This document shows positions 1 through 6,119 of a stretch of DNA of 7,443 bases, piece by piece. The translations under genes and the position numbers were made by a program. The DNA lies in assembly GCA_025361385.1 (NCBI GenBank), contig JANYAJ010000555.1, positions 1 through 7,443 on the forward strand. Reading direction: 5' to 3'. Each line of letters opens with the position of its first letter. Position 1 is the first letter of the stretch. Below the pieces are notes generated by a model that saw only the letters and a program-made list of their open reading frames with translations, was not told where the DNA came from and ran no database searches. Source of the stretch: Nitrospira sp. (GTDB lineage Bacteria > Nitrospirota > Nitrospiria > Nitrospirales > Nitrospiraceae).

Positions 1-113
1 CTCAAAAAGCTTCTTCAACTAGGCCGCAGGCGAGTCGAAACCGGAGGCGTACCCTCTGGGGTACGTTGAGGATTTCGATGAGCCGAGAACGACGTTGAGG
101 AGATTTTTCAGCA
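1..113. repeat. Imperfect palindromic intergenic repeat (Nitrospira-like)
   Basis: The segment folds back on itself around position 56.5. Matching blocks sit at symmetric places: CGTACCC (48-54) with GGGTACG (59-65), TCGAAA (35-40) with TTTCGA (73-78), TCAAC (15-19) with GTTGA (94-98), and an A-run (5-8) with a T-run (105-108). About half of the 54 arm positions pair without gaps. Inside the right arm, ACGTTGAGGA occurs twice (63-72 and 92-101), 29 bases apart. The symmetry and the lack of coding potential fit an interspersed extragenic palindrome or a small MITE. I recall similar elements scattered through Nitrospira genomes, but that is memory, not a search. The left end may lie outside the window. 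Confidence 0.65.
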
Positions 114-120
114 CCCTACT

Positions 121-1251
121 ATGCCTCTAATCTGGTGTGCGATCTCCGGACATGGATTCGGTCACGCGGCGCAGGTCGTACCAGTACTCAATGCACTGGG
201 CACCCTCGTGCCAGATCTGACCGTCGTGCTCCGCACCACAGTCCCTGCCTCGTTTTTCCGCAACCGTCTGACGATCTCCTGGGACCTTCAATCGATACAA
301 CAAGATGTCGGCTGTATCCAGGACGGCCCCCTCACGATCGACATCGAGAAAACCTGGGCGGCACACGAGCACTTCCACGAAACCTGGGACGCACGCCTGT
401 CCGATGAAGTCGCCGCGATGCAGACGGCGTCACCGGCACTGATCATCGCCGACACACCCTACCTCGCCATCGAGGCCGGCACGCGCGCGCAGATACCGAT
501 CGTCGCCTTGGCCAACTTTACCTGGGACCTCATACTCAAGGACTACTGCCAGGCGTCCAACCATTCACATCAGCAATTGATTCAATGCATTCGCAACTCC
601 TATGCGAAAGCCGACAGGGCCCTTCGTATTACCCCTGCTCCAGAAATCAATGCCTTCTCGCATATGATAGATATTGGCGCAATCGCCAGCCCCTCCTCTC
701 CCGAGCGGAACCGACTGGCCTCGGCACTTGCCCTAGAGCCCGACGAACGAACCGTTTTGGTAGGGTTCGGCGGCATTCCTCTGAAGTCACTTCCGCTAGA
801 GCAGCTGGAACGGCTGCGCCACTATCGCTTCCTCTTCGACGGCCCGGTCACGTCGGGATATTCCAGGATACAGTCTACAACGACGCTTCCGTTCTCTTTT
901 AAAACCCTGCTGGCCTCCGTCGATGTCATCATGACCAAGCCAGGTTACGGCACCATTGTTGAGGCGGTCGCCCTTCAACAGCCAGTCGTCTATGTTCGAC
1001 GATACAACTTTGCCGATGAACCGCCGTTGGTCGATTATCTCCATCGGTATGGACGTGGCATCGAACTCTCTCTCGATGATTTCACCCGTGGCCGCTGGGA
1101 GCCGGCCTTACAGCAAGCCCTCACTATGCCAATATCCGCATTGCCGCCTCCATCCCCAAGTGGAGCAACTGAGGCCGCGACCTTCATGGCGCAACAACTC
1201 AGCAACGTTGTGCCGCATAACAACAACCGCGGTGACCATCTTCGCACGTAA
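121..1251 (+). CDS. GT-B-fold glycosyltransferase-like protein
   Basis: The 376-residue protein has the layout of a two-domain GT-B glycosyltransferase of the MurG/UGT-like type. The N-terminus carries the glycine-rich acceptor-side motif GHGFGHAAQ (residues 10-18), also seen in the N-terminal domain of L-arabinokinase-like proteins. The C-terminal half carries TKPGYGTIVEA (272-282), typical of the nucleotide-sugar binding loop, followed by PVVYVRR and FADEPPLVDYL (288-307). ANFTWD (131-136) also fits this family. No signal peptide or membrane segment is visible. The start is well fixed: the glycine motif begins ten residues in, an in-frame stop lies at 79-81, and no ATG, GTG or TTG lies between. 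No Shine-Dalgarno sequence precedes it, because the palindromic repeat ends eight bases upstream. Donor and acceptor are unknown. A link to the peptide cluster downstream is doubtful, as 329 bases and a promoter candidate separate them. Confidence 0.8.
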   Translation: MPLIWCAISGHGFGHAAQVVPVLNALGTLVPDLTVVLRTTVPASFFRNRLTISWDLQSIQQDVGCIQDGPLTIDIEKTWAAHEHFHETWDARLSDEVAAMQTASPALIIADTPYLAIEAGTRAQIPIVALANFTWDLILKDYCQASNHSHQQLIQCIRNSYAKADRALRITPAPEINAFSHMIDIGAIASPSSPERNRLASALALEPDERTVLVGFGGIPLKSLPLEQLERLRHYRFLFDGPVTSGYSRIQSTTTLPFSFKTLLASVDVIMTKPGYGTIVEAVALQQPVVYVRRYNFADEPPLVDYLHRYGRGIELSLDDFTRGRWEPALQQALTMPISALPPPSPSGATEAATFMAQQLSNVVPHNNNRGDHLRT

Positions 1252-1290
1252 GGAATTCAGACCCTGCGCCTCATTGCTCGCTTCATCACT

Positions 1291-1488
1291 ATGCTTATCC
1301 ATCTCTGCGAGCAGCTCGCGGGGATCCCGTTTCGAATTCAACCGCTCCTTACAGGAATCCTCCTGCCATTGCTGTCTCCAAAGGAAATGAGCGAACTGAT
1401 CCGAACCCACTACAATCGCAGCGACTACGACGTAGCAGCTCCTGGACCCGAAAGCTGGGAAGCAGACGTGCTCGCATGGCCCGCGTAA
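1291..1488 (+). pseudogene. Possible truncated remnant (methyltransferase-like N-terminus) or small hypothetical ORF
   Basis: This frame, the same as that of the glycosyltransferase, stays open from just after its stop (1252) to the TAA at 1486-1488. The first ATG, at 1291, gives 65 residues. The stretch from SPKEMSELIRTHYNRS to the end looks protein-like and, from memory, resembles the lead-in region of class I SAM-dependent methyltransferases, where a Trp-Glu pair (WEADVL here) precedes the glycine-rich SAM loop. No SAM loop follows, because the frame stops three codons after VLAW and the other frames do not resume it. It is therefore more likely a decayed gene fragment than an intact gene. 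No Shine-Dalgarno sequence precedes 1291. The rest of the 1252-1580 gap holds only the stem-loop and promoter candidate listed separately. The family assignment is weak. Confidence 0.3.
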
Positions 1489-1536
1489 TGGCCTCACCCC
1501 TCCACGTGCGGCTGGAACCTGATCGGTCCCCAAAAT

Positions 1537-1551
1537 AGCCCTAGCAGGGCT
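1537..1551. other. Short perfect stem-loop upstream of the operon
   Basis: AGCCCT (1537-1542) and AGGGCT (1546-1551) pair perfectly around a three-base loop (AGC). No T-run follows on the + strand, so it is a poor intrinsic terminator in that direction. Read on the - strand it is followed by ATTTTG, also weak. It borders the candidate promoter directly and could be an operator-like site or a leftover transcript end. The structure is visible; the role is not. Confidence 0.35.
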
Positions 1552-1570
1552 GCACAGGATTTGCTATCCT
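1550..1570 (+). promoter_or_regulatory. Candidate promoter for the RiPP operon (sigma-54-like or extended -10)
   Basis: Two readings overlap. CTGCAC-N5-TTGCT (1550-1565) matches the sigma-54 -24/-12 consensus TGGCAC-N5-TTGCW, with the correct ten bases between G-24 and GC-12/-13 but T instead of G at -25. Alternatively TGC-TATCCT (1562-1570) is an extended -10 element with a poor -35. Either would start transcription near 1576, only about five bases before the ATG at 1581, giving an almost leaderless transcript. This agrees with the missing Shine-Dalgarno sequence there. It is the only promoter-like sequence I see just upstream of the operon, but such short matches arise by chance. Confidence 0.3.
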
Positions 1571-1580
1571 TCCGCTACCG

Positions 1581-1874
1581 ATGACGCCCACTGCGATCTA
1601 CACCAAAAATCCCGACTATGTGCAGCGCGATGTCGCAGGGGAATGCCTTCTGGTCCCTATTCGACGGACCTTGACCGAAGCCAATAGCATCTATGTCTTG
1701 AACGAAACCGGGGCGGCGCTCTGGCATCGAATCGACGGGCAACGGACAACGCAGGACATCGTGTCAGACTTCTGCAATGAGTATGAGGTGACGGCAGACC
1801 AGCTGATGAAGGACTTCACGTCGTTACTCGACGACCTCCTCTCCATCCAGGCAGTCGAGGAGGTGGCCAGATGA
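1581..1874 (+). CDS. PqqD-like RiPP precursor chaperone
   Basis: This 97-residue protein belongs to the PqqD family (PF05402), small winged-helix RiPP recognition elements that bind the leader of a precursor peptide and hand it to a radical SAM enzyme. The family signature is clear: VLNETGAALWHRIDGQRT (residues 39-56), followed by QDIVSDFCNEYEV and a C-terminal helix. The length is normal for a stand-alone PqqD. The start at 1581 is effectively forced, since an in-frame stop lies at 1542-1544 with no ATG, GTG or TTG before 1581. No Shine-Dalgarno sequence is present, which suggests leaderless or SD-independent initiation. It is the first gene of the operon, three bases from the first radical SAM gene. 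Its likely partner is the leader of the peptide at 3911-4141. Family confidence is high; specificity is inferred from context. Confidence 0.88.
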   Translation: MTPTAIYTKNPDYVQRDVAGECLLVPIRRTLTEANSIYVLNETGAALWHRIDGQRTTQDIVSDFCNEYEVTADQLMKDFTSLLDDLLSIQAVEEVAR

Positions 1875-1877
1875 CTC

Positions 1878-2789
1878 ATGATTGCGCAGGATAAACTCAC
1901 CCACCTTCCCGAGCGCTTCCCCTACTCCTGCCAATGGGAGATCACCTGTCGTTGCAATCTGCATTGTGTGATGTGCTACACCGATTGCTTCAATCGTCCC
2001 GAGGCCATCCGTCAGGAACTCAGCACCGCCGACATCCTTCGCATTATGGATGAGCTGGCCGAGGCCGGCACCTTGGAGCTCTGTCTCACCGGAGGCGAAC
2101 CTCTCGCCCGTCATGACTTTTTCCAACTGTATGAACATGCCATCCGTTGTGGATTCCTGGTGACGGTCTTTTCGAATGGGACCTTGATCACGGAAGCGCA
2201 TGCAGATCGCTTTGCCGCGCTGCGGCCCCATCGCATTGAAATCAGCCTGCACGGACTGACCCGCGAAACCTTCGAACAGATTACGCTCGGACAGGGCTCC
2301 TACGACCGCTGCGTCCAAGCCATCACGCTCCTCCTCGATCGCCAGATCCCCCTGGTGCTGAAGAGCACCGCGATGACGCTGAATCGGCAGGAGATCCTCG
2401 ACATCAAACGGTATGTCGAATCGCTGGGGACGGTGCCCTATAAGCTCGGCGAGGAAATGAGGCCGGCACTCGACGGCGGCGCTGGCCCATTCCACTATGC
2501 CCTGTCTGAACAAAACCTTGCCGATCTGAACAGGCAAGACTCCGATCTAGAAAAAGAGGCCGGTCGCCGGGATTCAGTGGACCAGCCGCCTTGCCGAAGT
2601 GGCATGCATTCCTTCCATATCGATGCCTATGGCCGACTGCAGCTCTGCTCCGGCAATCGCCGGCAGAGCTATGATTTACGAACGGGCTCGTTCTCCGCAG
2701 GGTTTTTCAACGATCTCCCGACCTTTGCCTGCGACTGGAAAGTTCCCAATGACCCGGTTCTCATCCAACCAGGGATGCGTCATGCCTAA
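1878..2789 (+). CDS. Radical SAM protein with shortened SPASM region
   Basis: The 303-residue protein is a radical SAM enzyme. The CxxxCxxC [4Fe-4S] motif is at C26-C30-C33 within CRCNLHCVMC, and the SAM-binding GGEP motif is at 72-75 (LTGGEP). FSNGTL (98-103) and EISLHGL (121-127) follow as expected for the barrel. The C-terminus begins like a SPASM domain: C239, then FHIDAYGRLQLC ending at C257. Only one more Cys follows (C285), and the chain ends at 303 without the CxxC-x5-C block found in both sister proteins here. It may therefore lack a full auxiliary cluster. Neither alternative frame restores the missing motif, so a simple frameshift is not evident. Extra cysteines (C18, C24, C37) flank the active-site motif. 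A strong Shine-Dalgarno (AGGAGGTG, 1858-1865) precedes the start within the pqqD-like gene. Probable substrate: the peptide at 3911. The chemistry is unknown. Confidence 0.88.
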   Translation: MIAQDKLTHLPERFPYSCQWEITCRCNLHCVMCYTDCFNRPEAIRQELSTADILRIMDELAEAGTLELCLTGGEPLARHDFFQLYEHAIRCGFLVTVFSNGTLITEAHADRFAALRPHRIEISLHGLTRETFEQITLGQGSYDRCVQAITLLLDRQIPLVLKSTAMTLNRQEILDIKRYVESLGTVPYKLGEEMRPALDGGAGPFHYALSEQNLADLNRQDSDLEKEAGRRDSVDQPPCRSGMHSFHIDAYGRLQLCSGNRRQSYDLRTGSFSAGFFNDLPTFACDWKVPNDPVLIQPGMRHA

Positions 2790-3918
2790 CGAAAGAGCCA
2801 TTCCAACCATTCAATATGGTGCGTTCAGCCAGAGAGTCCACGAGCAGGCTGCGGCCAACCGATCCGTGATCAAAGCGCAACTCGAATTGACCTACCGATG
2901 CAATCTCCATTGCCGCCATTGCTACACCGACCCCTACAACAGCAAAGACTTCTTTCCGCGCGAACTGACACTCAAAGAAATCCATCGCCTGCTCGACAAC
3001 ATGCAGCAACTCGGCGTGGTCTGGCTCAATCTCACGGGTGGCGATATCTTCATGCATCCCCATTTCTTTGAGATCTATGAGGCCGCAATTCGCAAAGGTT
3101 TCCTGCTCCAGCTCTACACCAACGGCACCCTCTTCACGAAGACAGCTATTGAGCGGCTGCAGCAGATGCCGCCCTTCACCATCGATATCTCCTGCCACTC
3201 GGTGACGGAAGCACCGTTCGACTGGTTCACCCAGGTCCCGGGATCCTTCCGTTCCTTCGTCCGCGGCATTGAAATGTTGAAGGGTAGCGGTCTGCCATTC
3301 ACACTCAAAACGAAAGCCATGAACTGGAATAGAGACGAAATACCGGCCATCAGGCAATTCGTGGAATCGTTCGGGCAGGAGTTCGGACTCACGACCTCTC
3401 TCTCTCCCCGTCTCAACGGCGATCTGTCATCGCTCAACTATCGAATCGCTCCCGAAGACATCCTGGCACTGCAAGGAGATCAGCCGGCAACTGACGGGGA
3501 AGAAGAGCGTTGCAACAGCTCGACCGGCTTGTTCGCTCCCAACACAGACCGGCTCTATCGCTGCGGCTGTGGCACCGATACCATCCACATTAATGCCTGG
3601 GGCGAACTCGGGACCTGTACGCTGCAATACGAGCGGCGGATATCGCTGCGAACGCACCCGCTTGCCGAGGCCATCGAGATACTGTTCCGCGAGATCCGAG
3701 GCATGCAATACCAAGGCGAGTCGGCCTGCCGCACCTGTGAGATCCACACATTTTGCGACAAGAAGCCTTCCGATGCGCGCTGGGAATCCGGCTCAGCTGA
3801 AGCACCCATTCCCTATGATTGCGACGTCGCGCATGTTCGTGCACAATCGACCCTGCGCCACACATTGATTCATCCTTTGCAGAGGCCGTACAAGGAGGTG
3901 GGGACCCATCATGACTGA
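2782..3918 (+). CDS. Radical SAM/SPASM peptide-modifying enzyme
   Basis: From the ATG at 2782 the protein has 378 residues. The radical SAM motif is C40-C44-C47 (CNLHCRHC), followed by LTGGDIF (84-90), where the usual GGEP reads GGDI. A complete-looking SPASM region follows: C244, C261, C263, INAWGELGTC ending at C279, then C316, C319, C325 and C347, enough for auxiliary iron-sulfur clusters. SPASM enzymes typically install thioethers, carbon-carbon links or epimerised residues in RiPPs. The frame is open further upstream, but 2782 is chosen because AGGG (2771-2774) sits seven bases before it and 39 residues before the first cluster Cys is normal. An earlier start would overlap the preceding gene by nearly 200 bases. 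The gene overlaps its predecessor by 8 nt and the next gene, the candidate precursor, by 8 nt. It is clearly paralogous to its two radical SAM neighbours, though diverged. Confidence 0.9.
   Translation: MPNERAIPTIQYGAFSQRVHEQAAANRSVIKAQLELTYRCNLHCRHCYTDPYNSKDFFPRELTLKEIHRLLDNMQQLGVVWLNLTGGDIFMHPHFFEIYEAAIRKGFLLQLYTNGTLFTKTAIERLQQMPPFTIDISCHSVTEAPFDWFTQVPGSFRSFVRGIEMLKGSGLPFTLKTKAMNWNRDEIPAIRQFVESFGQEFGLTTSLSPRLNGDLSSLNYRIAPEDILALQGDQPATDGEEERCNSSTGLFAPNTDRLYRCGCGTDTIHINAWGELGTCTLQYERRISLRTHPLAEAIEILFREIRGMQYQGESACRTCEIHTFCDKKPSDARWESGSAEAPIPYDCDVAHVRAQSTLRHTLIHPLQRPYKEVGTHHD
3892..3900 (+). promoter_or_regulatory. Near-ideal Shine-Dalgarno for the precursor peptide
   Basis: AAGGAGGTG is complementary to nine consecutive bases of the usual 16S rRNA 3' end and ends ten bases before the ATG at 3911. 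It is the longest such match I see in the operon. It lies inside the end of the preceding radical SAM gene and supports high translation of the small peptide relative to the enzymes. Confidence 0.7.
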
Positions 3919-4141
3919 GAAAAAACCGTACAGCCTGCCGCAACTCTTCCGGGTCGAGCTGAACCAGGAACAAGCCATCCTTTCCGCCTGCAGCCTGACG
4001 ACCGTGAGCGCGCTCGCCAATGCACTGACCCAAGGTTGTCGGCCGAATGGAGCTTGTCAGCCACCAGGCGGAGCAGGAGGCTGTAAAAAATCGAATGTCA
4101 CGGGTGGCGCCTGCCGCGACAGTGGCCCACGTCTTTCGTAG
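3911..4141 (+). CDS. Candidate Cys/Gly-rich RiPP precursor peptide
   Basis: This 76-residue peptide looks like the substrate of the cluster. The N-terminal leader (about residues 1-30) contains PYSLPQLFRVEL and EQAILSACS. This resembles leaders in other PqqD/radical SAM systems, of the general form Y..P.L....L..EQA.L..C. The stretch from A22 to A38 is fairly apolar and ends in two overlapping Ala-x-Ala sites (A34-L-A36 and A36-N-A38), which a signal-peptidase-like enzyme could cut. The remainder is a Gly-rich core with C43, C49, C58 and C68. Three cysteines sit in G-(A/G)-C triplets (47-49, 56-58, 66-68) and all four are followed by R, Q or K. A fifth Cys (C27) is in the leader. The gene lies between the second radical SAM gene (8-nt overlap) and the HprK-like gene (17-nt gap), and has the best ribosome-binding site of the operon. 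I do not recognise a named precursor family. Confidence 0.78.
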   Translation: MTEKKPYSLPQLFRVELNQEQAILSACSLTTVSALANALTQGCRPNGACQPPGGAGGCKKSNVTGGACRDSGPRLS

Positions 4142-4158
4142 CACGAGCAAAGAGCACC

Positions 4159-5064
4159 ATGCGGATTGATCTTCAGATTGGCGGCTACCGAGTCAGGCTG
4201 GACGAGTCGGAGAACCATCCTCAGCTCGCCTGGCCGCTGCGCCCCTTCGACTCCTTCCTCGCTCAACCTGGATCACAACCGGATCTGGACGTAACGGTCA
4301 CGGTGGCTCCGCATCTTCCCCCATTGACCAAGGGACCTCTCCGGTTTGACGCGGCCCATGGCCTCTGGAAACTCTTCGAGTCCGACGCCGGGCTTGTGAT
4401 CGAGAGTATGAGCCCGAATACCCATCAGCCACGAGCCTCTGCGCTGGTCTCTGCAGACTACCGGACCGTATCGGCCTGGGTGTTGCCTGAGTTCCAGATG
4501 GGCCAAGTCGGGTGGTGTCCGATGCATCTCTTTAATCCACTCATTGAAGTCTGCCTGCTATCTCGCATGGCCCGAGATGGAACCATCCTCCTCCATGCGG
4601 CGGGCCTCTCCAGTCACAAGCAGGGCTATCTCTTCACCGGTGCCTCGGGAGCCGGCAAATCGACGATTGCAGACTTCTTCGCAGAACGGGGCGCGCATAT
4701 TCTCAGCGATGAACGGATCATCATCCGCAACATCGCTGGCCGCTTCATCATCCATGGGACTCCCTGGGTCGGTTCCGGCAACTATGCCGCCAATGATTGT
4801 AGCCCTCTCACCCACCTCTACTGCATCAGCCACGGAACCGGCGCACATGCCTCCGCCCCGATGTCCCCACGCGCCGTCACGCAAGAGCTCCTACGCCAGA
4901 GCTTCCTGCCGCTCTGGGATCGCGAGGGCCTGGATAGGACCATGGGACTCCTGTCGGATCTTGTTCAGCAGATCGACTGCCGGGCGCTCGCCCCGCTGAA
5001 ATCGCCAGACATCGTGGACTTCATCCTGGCACAAGGGCATCCTCATCCGGTTGGATCGTTATGA
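4159..5064 (+). CDS. HprK-related P-loop kinase-like protein
   Basis: The 301-residue protein has a C-terminal domain resembling HPr kinase/phosphorylase. The Walker A loop GASGAGKST is at 161-169, preceded by LLHAAG (144-149) with the conserved His146. ILSDE (181-185) stands where related proteins have a catalytic or Walker B-type acidic pair, and GTPW (200-203) is a motif I associate with HprK-like proteins in RiPP operons. The N-terminal 130 residues, starting MRIDLQIGGYRVRL, form a family-specific domain with no motif I can name. True HPr phosphorylation is unlikely because no HPr or PTS gene is nearby. Phosphorylation of the precursor, of a partner protein or of a small molecule is possible. 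The start at 4159 gives a sensible N-terminus but only a weak AAAGAG ribosome-binding site. The stop overlaps the next start (ATGA, 4 nt). The family is fairly sure; the substrate is unknown. Confidence 0.82.
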   Translation: MRIDLQIGGYRVRLDESENHPQLAWPLRPFDSFLAQPGSQPDLDVTVTVAPHLPPLTKGPLRFDAAHGLWKLFESDAGLVIESMSPNTHQPRASALVSADYRTVSAWVLPEFQMGQVGWCPMHLFNPLIEVCLLSRMARDGTILLHAAGLSSHKQGYLFTGASGAGKSTIADFFAERGAHILSDERIIIRNIAGRFIIHGTPWVGSGNYAANDCSPLTHLYCISHGTGAHASAPMSPRAVTQELLRQSFLPLWDREGLDRTMGLLSDLVQQIDCRALAPLKSPDIVDFILAQGHPHPVGSL

Positions 5065-6119
5065 AGACCATCGCATCGGAAGATTTCCTCGACGCCATCT
5101 CCCGCAAGGCGGCGAAAATCCGCACACCGGATGGCGTCACCTTTGAACTGACATACGGCTGCAACCTGCGATGCGTCCATTGCTATAACCCCACGCATCG
5201 TGCACTGCCCCACGAACTGACGACCGATGAAGTTTGCGCGCTTCTGCGGCAAGTCGCCGAGCTCGGCATGCTCACCGTGACCTTTACCGGGGGCGAACCG
5301 AGCGTGCGGCCCGACATCGGGGAAATTCTTCGCGCGGCGCGGCGGCAGGGGCTGATGATTCACCTCATGACCAACGCCACCCGTATCACAGCATCCTTCA
5401 CCGACCTCCTCCAAGAGGTCGGCGTCAGCCAAGTCAATGTCTCCATCTATGGTGCGACCGAAGCGGTCTATGAAGAGATGACCGCAGTTCCAGGATCCTA
5501 TCGGCAGTTCCAGCAGGGCCTGCTCAATCTCGCCGCGACCGCACTGCCCGTCCTGGTCCGAATGCCCGTGACGACCATCAATCGCAATGAAATCCAGGCC
5601 TGTCGGCAACTGGTGGAATCTCTGCAGATGCGATTCCAATATTGTCTGGAGATCATGACCGGCACCACCGGCGATCGAACGCCATTGCAATATCGCCTGG
5701 CCCCTGAGGAGAAAGTCAGGGTCGATCTGGAGATGCTCCCCCACCGGTGGGACGACGCATCCGAGGAGACCTGTTCAAGCAACCAGTCCTTCATCGAATG
5801 TGCCTGCGGTCAGAGCCGATTTGCCATTACCCCCTATGGCGAAATGAATCTTTGCACGGGATTCCCTCTCCCTCGTTATGATCTCCGCGCCGGCACGGTG
5901 AAAGAGGGCTGGGAGCTTCTCAAGGAGACTGTCGATCAGGCGCAACCGAGCCACCGGTATGAATGTCCGACCTGCGAAGTGCGGCACCACTGCCGCCAAG
6001 GCCGAAGCGATGCCTGGCTCGAAACCGGAGACTTGAGTTCCTGCCTCCCACATTTCAAAGAATGGGCACAATTGGAGCATCGCACTTATGCCCTCCTCGA
6101 CCCTCGACGACCTCGCTGA
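5061..6119 (+). CDS. Radical SAM/SPASM enzyme, third paralogue
   Basis: The 352-residue protein carries the radical SAM motif C34-C38-C41 (CNLRCVHC), TFTGGEP (74-80), MTNATRI (103-109) and VNVSIYGATE (125-134). Its SPASM region is complete: C238, C247, C249, ITPYGEMNLC ending at C265, then C302, C305, C311 and C328. The cysteine pattern matches the protein at 2782-3918 closely (C.C, about 16 residues, C, about 37 residues, CxxC-x5-C, about 17-22 residues, C), so the two probably arose by duplication. The segment with INRNEI (173-178) corresponds to NWNRDEI and LNRQEI in the sisters. It starts in the ATGA overlap with the kinase-like gene and overlaps the next gene by 32 nt. It is separated from the other two radical SAM genes by the precursor and kinase-like genes. 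A second modification of the same peptide is the simplest role (inference). Confidence 0.9.
   Translation: MKTIASEDFLDAISRKAAKIRTPDGVTFELTYGCNLRCVHCYNPTHRALPHELTTDEVCALLRQVAELGMLTVTFTGGEPSVRPDIGEILRAARRQGLMIHLMTNATRITASFTDLLQEVGVSQVNVSIYGATEAVYEEMTAVPGSYRQFQQGLLNLAATALPVLVRMPVTTINRNEIQACRQLVESLQMRFQYCLEIMTGTTGDRTPLQYRLAPEEKVRVDLEMLPHRWDDASEETCSSNQSFIECACGQSRFAITPYGEMNLCTGFPLPRYDLRAGTVKEGWELLKETVDQAQPSHRYECPTCEVRHHCRQGRSDAWLETGDLSSCLPHFKEWAQLEHRTYALLDPRRPR

Noticed and set aside
96..102. GAGGAG considered as the Shine-Dalgarno of the glycosyltransferase
   Set aside because: It lies about 18 bases before the ATG, too far for a normal ribosome-binding site, and is part of the palindromic repeat.
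1476..1538. 20-codon frame starting inside the 1291-1488 ORF, considered as a second small peptide gene
   Set aside because: It has no ribosome-binding site, no Cys-rich core and no leader motif like the candidate precursor, and it is very short.
1537..1551. Stem-loop considered as an intrinsic terminator for the upstream genes
   Set aside because: It is not followed by a T-run on the + strand and has only a six-base-pair stem, so it is listed as a structure of unknown role.
1824..2537. Long open frame on the - strand (237 codons)
   Set aside because: It lies antisense to the pqqD-like and radical SAM genes, which carry clear family motifs. Long antisense frames are expected in GC-rich coding DNA.
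2599..2781. Upstream extension of the second radical SAM frame, giving a 439-residue protein
   Set aside because: It would overlap the preceding radical SAM gene by nearly 200 bases and adds residues with no family resemblance. ATG 2782 has an AGGG site at the right spacing and fits the 8-nt overlap seen again at the next junction.
2685..2789. Frameshift considered as the cause of the shortened C-terminus of the first radical SAM protein
   Set aside because: Reading the other two frames here shows no CxxC-type SPASM continuation, so a simple indel does not explain it.
5043..5744. Long open frame on the - strand (233 codons)
   Set aside because: It is the antisense shadow of the third radical SAM gene and shows no recognisable motif.
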